This document shows positions 56,730 to 62,555 of a stretch of DNA of 64,000 nucleotides, piece by piece. The stretch is from UBA11710 sp049287025. Its GTDB lineage: Bacteria > Patescibacteriota > Patescibacteriia > Magasanikbacterales > UBA922. The stretch is taken from positions 1 through 64,000 of the forward strand of contig JBAQFA010000009.1 in NCBI GenBank assembly GCA_049287025.1, read 5' to 3'. The translations under genes were made by a program, and so were the position numbers. The notes beneath the pieces were generated by a model. It was not told the origin of the DNA, did not search any database, and saw nothing but the letters and a program-made list of their open reading frames with translations. The stretch's first letter is position 1; each line of letters begins with the position of its first letter.

Positions 56730-57533
56730 TTATTTTTTCTTTTTACTAGTTTTAGCAAGCGGTGTAGCTGTAATCCACGCCAGTTCAAAAATCGCTTTTA
56801 AAATATTAGATAAAGCCGTGCTTTCTATAATTATGCCAATAGGGATTGGTTTCTTGAATAAAGCCATCATTACTTTATTATCATAAATATTAATTTCACC
56901 ACCTAAATCTTTGATAGTTGGTACTTGTTCGGGTTTTATCCAGCGATAATTAATATATTTTTTTGATCCTTGATAATGTTTCATCCAATCTCTTCCTTCG
57001 GGTGTATCTAAAACCAAAACGCGTTCAGAAATTTTTCTTTTACTACGTTCGCGGGTATATTCTTTGCCCCATTTAAAAAGATTAAACTCTGGTGTATACC
57101 AAGCTTGCAAATCCAAGACTGATAAAATTTCTGATTTGGCTTCTAAAGTTTCCCAATAAATATTTTTGGCACCCTCAACACCTTCTTGAAATCTAACGCT
57201 GGGTTTTTCGGCCACGGTATAGAGTAAATAAAAATCTGGCAATTGTGATTCTAATTCTTTTTCTTTTCTTTCCCAAGTATTAATTTTTGATTTTACAAAA
57301 TGTTTTAAATTTTTGGGATCTTTGGCTACAAATTGAATGCGTTTCTTTTGTCCAGAAGAACGATTGACTAGGCCAAACCAACCAAGTTTTTCTAGGGCAT
57401 GATAACAAAGGGTGTGACCAATGCCAGCTTTGCGGGCAATGGCGCTGGCGCCAGAAGGTCCAAGTTGTAAAAGGGCAATATAGACTTTGGCTTCTGTTTC
57501 TTCAAAGCCAATGCTTTTAAGAATTTCTAACAT
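56730..57533 (-). CDS. TrmB-like transcriptional regulator 4
   Basis: 267 residues, paralog of regulator 3 (same SIGFEETEAKVYIALLQLGPSGASAIARKAGIGHTLCYHALEKLGWFGLVNR winged helix, AEKPSVRFQEGVEGAKNIYWE core, SALSNILKAIFELAW C-terminus). Like 3 it ends in basic Lys residues. Divergent from cassette D (its start is ~140 bp from the -35 of that promoter) and convergent with C. Tandem duplication with 3 is evident; cargo between them is not duplicated. Confidence 0.88.
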   Translation of the reverse strand: MLEILKSIGFEETEAKVYIALLQLGPSGASAIARKAGIGHTLCYHALEKLGWFGLVNRSSGQKKRIQFVAKDPKNLKHFVKSKINTWERKEKELESQLPDFYLLYTVAEKPSVRFQEGVEGAKNIYWETLEAKSEILSVLDLQAWYTPEFNLFKWGKEYTRERSKRKISERVLVLDTPEGRDWMKHYQGSKKYINYRWIKPEQVPTIKDLGGEINIYDNKVMMALFKKPIPIGIIIESTALSNILKAIFELAWITATPLAKTSKKKK

Positions 57534-57671
57534 AGAATTTTATTTTAGAATTTATTAGATATATTTATTATAACACAAAAATAAATTTATTTCAATATCA
57601 AATTGAAAATAATTACTAGATTGTAAATTTTTATTTAAAATAAGCCAAAAATGGTTTATTTATTTTAAATT

Positions 57672-57705
57672 GAGTATTGACATACTCCATAATCTAATGC
57701 ATAAT
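57672..57705 (+). promoter_or_regulatory. Cassette D promoter inside an inverted repeat
   Basis: TTGACA (57677-57682), 17-nt spacer, CATAAT (57700-57705). The -35 is embedded in the palindromic GAGTATTGACATACTC (57672-57687, arms GAGTAT / ATACTC). Confidence 0.72.
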
Positions 57706-57764
57706 TACTTGTTCTGACGATCGAGGATTGGCCTTGAGAGTTGGACGCTAACTGGGAGGGCATC

Positions 57765-58112
57765 ATGGCCGAAGAGCACGAGGTACGGTGTGATAACTGC
57801 GCCCACCACCACGTAGGAAGCGGGGGTTGTTTCGGCAAAGTAGAGAGCAGGTTCCCCATGTACGATTTTCATAGAGGAGTAAAATACTGCATGTGGGGGG
57901 GGACCCCCAGCCGAATTGTGACCTTTTCTAGATTGAAGGGGTGCCCGCTGGGTGTGGAGTTTGTGCCACTCCGCTGGTGTGGTACCTGTGGCAACTTGGT
58001 CCAAACGGACCAAGGGTGTGCTCACCGGTTGGAGGGTTGCGAGGACCCCAGCTACAGGTGCTGGAAGATTCACCCCGACCTCAAGGAGGGTATGAGACAA
58101 CAGTACCTCTAG
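57765..58112 (+). CDS. Cassette D gene 1: Cys-rich, probable zinc-binding protein
   Basis: 115 residues from ATG 57765, SD GGGAGGG four bases before. Cys/His clusters: EVRCDNCAHHHVGSGGCFG, YCMWGG, CPLGVEF, WCGTCGNLVQTDQGCAHRLEGCED and a C-terminal YRCWK. Twelve Cys and multiple His make it a likely zinc-ribbon-type protein. No family recognised. G+C-rich. The gene stops TAG at 58112, running directly into the 3' RNA element. Confidence 0.72.
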   Translation: MAEEHEVRCDNCAHHHVGSGGCFGKVESRFPMYDFHRGVKYCMWGGTPSRIVTFSRLKGCPLGVEFVPLRWCGTCGNLVQTDQGCAHRLEGCEDPSYRCWKIHPDLKEGMRQQYL

Positions 58113-58115
58113 ACT

Positions 58116-58161
58116 ACCCACCTATGGGTTAAACAGGCGTAGGCCGACGCGTGAGCTCGGC
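58116..58161 (+). ncRNA. 3' RNA element after D1 (stem + GTGA-loop hairpin)
   Basis: ACCCA (58116) / TGGGT (58125), then GCCGACGCGTGAGCTCGGC (58143-58161). The fifth stem position is A-T here and G-T in the other copies, a compensatory change. The second pseudoknot stem is not visible in this copy. Confidence 0.7.
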
Positions 58162-58164
58162 ATT

Positions 58165-58248
58165 CCATTTTTGTCCAAAATATTATTTTTTGCATAAAGA
58201 TGGAGGCGCTCTTTAAAAACAAACAATCCGCACTGGTGGTGTTGGTTG
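58165..58248 (+). ncRNA. D1-D2 linker RNA: long hairpin, CTCTTT box, GTGTTGG hairpin
   Basis: CCATTTTTG... / ...AAAGATGG (58165-58203, ~16 bp with one mismatch), the string CTCTTTAAAAACAAACAA (58209-58226) and a CAATCCGCAC / GTGTTGGTTG hairpin (58224-58248). The same three parts recur after D2. Confidence 0.65.
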
Positions 58249-58281
58249 AAGAGATATAGTTCTGACTTAACGGAGGCTAGA

Positions 58282-58950
58282 ATGGGATACGACCCAAACC
58301 AAATGGCCCAAAGGTATTTGAGGGTCGACTGGGCCGACGTGAAGGGCTATGCCGCTTACGCGGTAGAGTCCACGTTCGGGGACCAAGTACCACCACCCAT
58401 AAAAAGGAGACTCGAGGTATTGGACGGTATAAGGGACAAGGAAGGTCCCGAAGCCGCCTGTCTCGAGGCAGCAAGGATCGAATGTGAATGCCAAGTCGTT
58501 CAGGAGAAAAGAACTGAACGACGGCAGTGGAGAACGGGAGACGACCCATACAAATATGGGTCTTCGTTCTCTTCGAAGTTTGTCATCATAGATTATAATG
58601 GTGAAAAAAGATTCTACATCGCTCATAATTGGCATATGCAGGCCGTTTTCGTTTTCGCCAAAATTCTGGTGGATAGAAATAAAAAAGTCGATTTTCACGT
58701 TCTGGGTGGGGGGTGGTTCCGTGCTAATCATCCCCTAACTGTTGGCGGTTTTAGCGGTGATTTTAGCTCGTTCAAAATCTCTGACTTGAGTGAGGCGTTG
58801 GGTGGGCTTGAATTCACCGACAAAGATCCCGGTGATTGGCGCACGAATTCCATGCGTGCCACCCATATTGATTGGGCTTTTATCGAAAAAGCCCGTGACT
58901 CCTCTGAGAAATACAGGGAGGTATGGAAACGGATCTTTGAGGAGGAATAA
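58282..58950 (+). CDS. Cassette D gene 2: protein of unknown function
   Basis: 222 residues from ATG 58282, SD CGGAGG. MGYDPNQMAQRYLRVDWADVKGYAAYAVESTFGD, then a helical section (LEVLDGIRDKEGPEAACLEAARIECECQVV) and an aromatic C-terminal half (SSKFVIIDYNGEKRFYIAHNWHMQAVFVFAKILVD; HVLGGGWFRANHPLTVGGFSGDF). No signal peptide or membrane segment. G+C falls somewhat in the second half but remains above the flanks. No family recognised; cytosolic. Confidence 0.7.
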   Translation: MGYDPNQMAQRYLRVDWADVKGYAAYAVESTFGDQVPPPIKRRLEVLDGIRDKEGPEAACLEAARIECECQVVQEKRTERRQWRTGDDPYKYGSSFSSKFVIIDYNGEKRFYIAHNWHMQAVFVFAKILVDRNKKVDFHVLGGGWFRANHPLTVGGFSGDFSSFKISDLSEALGGLEFTDKDPGDWRTNSMRATHIDWAFIEKARDSSEKYREVWKRIFEEE

Positions 58951-58952
58951 TA

Positions 58953-59001
58953 GACGTAATCTGATTTCGTCAATCAGCGTAGGCCGGCGCGTTAGCTCGG
59001 C
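58953..59001 (+). ncRNA. 3' RNA element after D2 (pseudoknot + hairpin)
   Basis: GACG (58953) / CGTC (58968) and CTGA (58961) / TCAG (58974) interleave; the second stem differs from cassette C (CTGG / CCAG) by a paired change. The hairpin at 58983-59001 has a GTTA loop instead of GTGA. Confidence 0.75.
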
Positions 59002-59004
59002 ATT

Positions 59005-59086
59005 CCATCTTTGTATAAAAATAATTTTATATAAAGATGGTTGTCGCTCTTTAAAAACAAACAACTAACACTGGTGGTGTTGGTTG
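59005..59086 (+). ncRNA. D2-D3 linker RNA (second copy)
   Basis: CCATCTTTGTATAAAA / TTTTATATAAAGATGG (59005-59040) is a 16-bp stem; the CTCTTTAAAAACAAACAA string is at 59047-59064 and the hairpin CAACTAACAC / GTGTTGGTTG at 59062-59086. Stem positions differ from the first copy by compensatory or wobble changes, supporting a functional RNA. Confidence 0.7.
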
Positions 59087-59140
59087 GTGATATATAAAAA
59101 GGACTGGTGGCGGACACAACCCTTGGAGAAGGAGTTGAAA

Positions 59141-59560
59141 ATGAGTACTGTCAAGATACTCATCATCGACGACGGTGATGAGAAAGTCGATCGACTGAAA
59201 GGTTATGATCGACTTGGCCACCTCCATGGTGTGGAGGTGGTACGCCGATGGAATTTTAATTCGGCTCTTAAGGAAGGGCCGTACGCGTTTAATGATTTGG
59301 AGCAAACAAAGTTTGACGTGATTATTTTGGACTTTACACTGCCAATGGACAGATTCGGTCATGAGATCTTGGATAAAATTAGACACAGTCCCAGGTTTAT
59401 TATTAACGAAAGAACGGTAGTAATTGGCATTTCCACAGAGTGGAAACGTCTATTACAATATGATTTCGGTTTGAATCTTGCGATCTACAAGGAGGAAACG
59501 ATGGCTGACGAACTGGAAACAGCCATCAAGTCCTTCGTCGCCACTGGCAAAGTCAAATAA
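59141..59560 (+). CDS. Cassette D gene 3: stand-alone CheY-like receiver protein
   Basis: 139 residues from ATG 59141, SD GGAGAAGGAG. Receiver-domain order is visible: acidic pair ILIIDDGDEKV (~7-16), phospho-acceptor region DVIILDFTLPMDRFGHEIL (Asp ~66), conserved Thr/Ser in VVIGIST, and Lys in IYKEE near the end. No output domain is attached, so it would act by interaction. A histidine kinase is not in the window. G+C content approaches host level, so it may be more recently captured or ameliorated. Confidence 0.75.
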   Translation: MSTVKILIIDDGDEKVDRLKGYDRLGHLHGVEVVRRWNFNSALKEGPYAFNDLEQTKFDVIILDFTLPMDRFGHEILDKIRHSPRFIINERTVVIGISTEWKRLLQYDFGLNLAIYKEETMADELETAIKSFVATGKVK

Positions 59561-59574
59561 TTTGGGGAGGGAAA

Positions 59575-59624
59575 GACGAAGCTTGGGATTTGTCACCCAA
59601 CGTAGGCCGGCGCGTGAGCTCGGC
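59575..59624 (+). ncRNA. 3' RNA element after D3 (pseudoknot + GTGA-loop hairpin)
   Basis: GAC (59575) / GTC (59592) interleaved with TTGGG (59583) / CCCAA (59596); the stem pairs differ again from the other copies. The GCCGG hairpin is at 59606-59624. Confidence 0.72.
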
Positions 59625-59660
59625 AATCTCCTTTTTCGCGAAAGAAAGAGCAAAAAAGAT

Positions 59661-59681
59661 CCAGTAAAACTGGGCTTTTTT
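59661..59681 (+). terminator. Terminator of cassette D
   Basis: CCAGT / ACTGG with AAA loop and T run. Confidence 0.88.
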
Positions 59682-59698
59682 GTTTGTGGATAAAATAG

Positions 59699-59756
59699 TT
59701 GACAATGTGTCTAATATCGTGTATAGTATATAATATATTATAAACTATATACTATA
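59699..59756 (+). promoter_or_regulatory. Promoter/operator of the HTH-STAS gene
   Basis: TTGACA (59699-59704), 17-nt spacer, TATAGT (59722-59727). A perfect 11-bp inverted repeat, TATAGTATATA (59722-59732) and TATATACTATA (59746-59756), covers the -10 and lies just before the ATG at 59761. This is consistent with autoregulation. Confidence 0.7.
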
Positions 59757-59760
59757 AACT

Positions 59761-60261
59761 ATGAAAACAGACACTACTGACAAAATTTTAGAGTATATTA
59801 AAGAAAAAGGACAGGTTAAACCAAAAGATATAATTAATTATATTGGTTTTGGTGCGCCTGCTGTTTTTAGACAATTAAAAAAACTCATAAGTGAAGGTAA
59901 GATAGAAAAAAGTGGCACTCCACCAATGGTTTATTATCATTTTCCGATTGACATAAAAGATATAGAGGTTAACGAAAAGAAAATTTTTGATATAAAAATA
60001 AATTTAAAAGAATTTGGTATTCATCTTTCAGATAGAGAATCAGCCAAAAGATCGTTATTGTTTATTAAGATGAGGTATAAGAAAATTATTGATAATGTCA
60101 ATAAAATTGAAATTAATTTTGAGGATATAAAAGTACTAGGACCTGGCTGGGCTGACGAATTTATTTCTAATTTATCAAAAGAGTATCCAGGAAAGATAGT
60201 TTTGTTGCCTAGTAATAATGCTAGCATAAAAGCTTCGTTACAATTTATTAATATAAAATAA
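59761..60261 (+). CDS. Winged-helix plus STAS-like (DUF4325-type) protein
   Basis: 166 residues. N-terminal HTH (TDKILEYIKEKGQVKPKDIINYIGFGAPAVFRQLKKLISEGKIEKSG, ~5-50) and a C-terminal STAS-like domain with the typical IEINFEDIKVLGPGWADEFISNL. HTH-DUF4325 proteins are regulators often seen near mobile or toxin genes. It would bind its own promoter repeat. Lies immediately upstream of HigBA on the same strand. Confidence 0.78.
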   Translation: MKTDTTDKILEYIKEKGQVKPKDIINYIGFGAPAVFRQLKKLISEGKIEKSGTPPMVYYHFPIDIKDIEVNEKKIFDIKINLKEFGIHLSDRESAKRSLLFIKMRYKKIIDNVNKIEINFEDIKVLGPGWADEFISNLSKEYPGKIVLLPSNNASIKASLQFINIK

Positions 60262-60285
60262 TTTAACATAATTAATTGTTATTTT

Positions 60286-60600
60286 ATGAGCATTGTTTTT
60301 CTTGATGATGATGTGGAAAATTTTATTTATAGTCTAGAAAATAAAACAAAAGCTAAGGTTTTGCGAACGTTGGATTTGCTAGAAGAGTTTGGTTATAATC
60401 TGGGCATGCCACATACAAAAAAGATTAAAAATAATCTTTTTGAATTGAGAGTATTGGGTAGAAATCAGGTGCGATTATTTTATACATTTTTAAAACCAAA
60501 TATAATTGTTTTGTGTGGCTTTAGAAAGAAGACTCAGAAAATTCCTAGTCATGAATTGGAGAAAGCCCTGCATAAATTAAAGTTGCTTGACAAGATATAA
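60286..60600 (+). CDS. Type II toxin, RelE/HigB (Gp49-like) family
   Basis: 104 residues. RelE-fold toxin: FIYSLENKTKAKVLRTLDLLEEFG, the strand block NNLFELRVLGRNQVRLFYTFLKPNIIVLCGFRKKTQKIPSHELEKALH. The conserved basic and aromatic residues on the last strand and helix (RLFYTF, FRKKTQKIP) fit an mRNA interferase. Paired with the HTH antitoxin downstream, in the toxin-first HigBA order. Confidence 0.9.
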   Translation: MSIVFLDDDVENFIYSLENKTKAKVLRTLDLLEEFGYNLGMPHTKKIKNNLFELRVLGRNQVRLFYTFLKPNIIVLCGFRKKTQKIPSHELEKALHKLKLLDKI

Positions 60601-60615
60601 CATATATGTTATATT
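60587..60615 (+). promoter_or_regulatory. Internal higA promoter with 20-bp palindrome
   Basis: TTGACA (60587-60592), 17-nt spacer, TATATT (60610-60615). The perfect palindrome ATATAACATATATGTTATAT (60595-60614) fills the spacer and -10 and includes the toxin stop codon. HigA is the expected ligand. Confidence 0.7.
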
Positions 60616-60623
60616 ATAAATGT

Positions 60624-60896
60624 ATGAAAAATTACAATAAAATTAAATCAGAAATATTAAAAGACCCTAAGTTCAAAAAAGTCTATGACGATCTTGAGCC
60701 AGAATTTGAATTGGCTCGGCAAATTATTAAAAAGCGTTTGGAATTAGGTTGGTCTCAGTCAGAATTGGCTAGAAAAATGGGTACCAAGCAGTCGGCTATT
60801 GCCAGGTTGGAGTCTGGCGGATATAATCCAAGTATGGCTTTTTTGCAAAAAACAGTTAAGGCATTAAAGGCCGATTTACAGATAATTATTAGTTAA
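60624..60896 (+). CDS. Antitoxin, XRE-family HTH (HigA-like)
   Basis: 90 residues. N-terminal extension (MKNYNKIKSEILKDPKFKKVYDDLEPEFELARQI) followed by an XRE helix-turn-helix RLELGWSQSELARKMGTKQSAIARLESGGYNPSMAFLQKTVKALKADLQIIIS. It would neutralise the upstream toxin and bind the palindrome at 60595-60614. Start ATG 60624, 23 nt after the toxin stop, after an internal promoter that could provide surplus antitoxin. Confidence 0.9.
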   Translation: MKNYNKIKSEILKDPKFKKVYDDLEPEFELARQIIKKRLELGWSQSELARKMGTKQSAIARLESGGYNPSMAFLQKTVKALKADLQIIIS

Positions 60897-60899
60897 ATT

Positions 60900-61988
60900 A
60901 TGCAAAATACATTACTTATAATCCTGGCTTTTTTATTACTCGGAGCCATTGCTCTAATATTTTTGTTATACAGAAAAATGGAAAAAGTTGGTCAGCCAAA
61001 AGAAGGTGAACAAAATATGTTCTTACTTTTGCAACAACAAATGCAAGAGCTGAACAAAACCATGGATCAGAAAATGTCTGACACTCACAAGGTCTTGGGA
61101 GAAAATCAGTTGAATATAAATAAAACAATGCAGACCCAATTTGCCCAAAGTAGCAAAATCATTACTGATATCACAGAAAAATTAACTAGTCTAGATAAAA
61201 CTAATCAACAAGTGATTGGATTTTCGGCACAACTATCAAATTTGGAAAAAGTTTTGAAATCACAAAAGCAAAGAGGAAATTTAGGTGAGGCAGGATTAAA
61301 AATGGTTTTGGAAAATATGATGCCACCAGGCAGTTTTCAACTGCAATATGAATTTCCCGATGGTGATACAGTTGATGCCCTGATAATAACCAAGGAAGGG
61401 AATATTCCAATAGATGCTAAGTTTTCTTTGGAAAATTATCAACGACTGATAGATTTGGTGGATGAATCTCAACGTGAAAAATTGGAAACAGAATTTAAAA
61501 ATGATTTGAAAAAAAGAATTGATGAAACTTCTAAATATATTAAACCAAAAGATGGCACTTTGGAATTTGCATTTATGTTTATCCCGAGTGAAGCCATATA
61601 TTATGACTTACTTGTTAATGAAGTGGGGGCGGTAAAAGTAAATACGCGAAATTTAATTGATTATGCTTTTAATGAACGCAAGGTCATTATTGTTTCACCC
61701 ACAACTTTTGCTGCTTATCTCCAAACAGTCTTACAAGGTCTGCGGGCTTTCAAAATAGAAGAAGGAGCCAAGGAAATTAAAAAGAATGTAGAAGTCTTAG
61801 GCAAGCATTTACTGGCTTATGAAGATTTTATGAAGAAATTGGGTGTAAGCATGACCACGACAGTTAATCATTATAATACGGCTTATAAAGAATTGGGGAA
61901 GATTGACAAAGACGTGGTGAGGATTACTGAGGGTGAGAAAAAGATGGAGCCAGTATTACTTGATAAACCAAAGATTGAAAATGATTAA
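60900..61988 (+). CDS. rmuC: RmuC-family DNA recombination-limiting protein
   Basis: 362 residues. One N-terminal membrane helix (LLIILAFLLLGAIALIFLLY), a coiled coil (~40-125), then the RmuC nuclease-like domain: QRGNLGEAGLKMVLENMMPPGSFQLQYEFPDGDTVDALIITKEGNIPIDAKFSLENYQRL (~135-190) and FMFIPSEAIYYDLL (~225). These carry the PD-(D/E)xK residues. Thought to reduce inversions between repeats, an interesting neighbour given the repeat load. Follows higA by 3 nt. Confidence 0.93.
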   Translation: MQNTLLIILAFLLLGAIALIFLLYRKMEKVGQPKEGEQNMFLLLQQQMQELNKTMDQKMSDTHKVLGENQLNINKTMQTQFAQSSKIITDITEKLTSLDKTNQQVIGFSAQLSNLEKVLKSQKQRGNLGEAGLKMVLENMMPPGSFQLQYEFPDGDTVDALIITKEGNIPIDAKFSLENYQRLIDLVDESQREKLETEFKNDLKKRIDETSKYIKPKDGTLEFAFMFIPSEAIYYDLLVNEVGAVKVNTRNLIDYAFNERKVIIVSPTTFAAYLQTVLQGLRAFKIEEGAKEIKKNVEVLGKHLLAYEDFMKKLGVSMTTTVNHYNTAYKELGKIDKDVVRITEGEKKMEPVLLDKPKIEND

Positions 61989-62005
61989 TATTTAATTAAT
62001 TTTTT

Positions 62006-62554
62006 ATGTCAGAAGAAAACAATCTTGAAGAAAAAAAAGAAGAAATTATAGTTCCACCAGTCGTGGTAGCTACAGAACAAAAAGTAGAGGAGAAAATTAA
62101 AAGTGGTGGTTTTTTAAATAGCGGTTGGTGGCCGTTTTTTAGTTGGTTATTATTTTTTGGAATTTTTTGGGGAGTATTTATTTATTTAAAACCAGTGGCC
62201 AGTGATATTGTAAATAGTAAGGCCTTGGAAATTTTTACAAAATATAGCCAATATGTCGGTGTCGTGTTTGGTTTATTATCCATGGTGATTATTTATATTT
62301 TATTTGGTTTAAAAAAATTGATTTTAAAAGCCAGATTAAATTTTATTAATGCGATAATTTTGGCTTTGGCTTATTTACCTTGGTATTTATTTGCGCGATA
62401 TTTAATTTTATACGAAAAACGCTATACTGATATTGGTCGCGGAGTAATTACGTATGTGGCTGGACCATTAAAAATGGCAGTACTGGTTGTGTTCGTGTTG
62501 GCCGGGGTGTGGTTGATTATTAGTTTGTTATTAAATTTAAAAAAAAGTAAATAA
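62006..62554 (+). CDS. Membrane protein of unknown function
   Basis: 182 residues. A charged N-terminus (EENNLEEKKEEIIVPPVVVATEQK) is followed by about four membrane helices: FFSWLLFFGIFWGVFIYL, YVGVVFGLLSMVIIYILFG, FINAIILALAYLPWYLFARYLI, LKMAVLVVFVLAGVWLIISLLL. No recognised family. Between rmuC and a lipoprotein gene, with 17- and 1-nt gaps, so part of one operon. Confidence 0.7.
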   Translation: MSEENNLEEKKEEIIVPPVVVATEQKVEEKIKSGGFLNSGWWPFFSWLLFFGIFWGVFIYLKPVASDIVNSKALEIFTKYSQYVGVVFGLLSMVIIYILFGLKKLILKARLNFINAIILALAYLPWYLFARYLILYEKRYTDIGRGVITYVAGPLKMAVLVVFVLAGVWLIISLLLNLKKSK

Positions 62555-62555
62555 T

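Noticed and set aside
54926..59624. A known ribozyme (HDV-like or group I/II intron fragment) at the cassette 3' ends
   Set aside because: No HDV nested fold, group I P/Q/R/S elements or group II domain V could be recognised. I kept only the pseudoknot and hairpin call.
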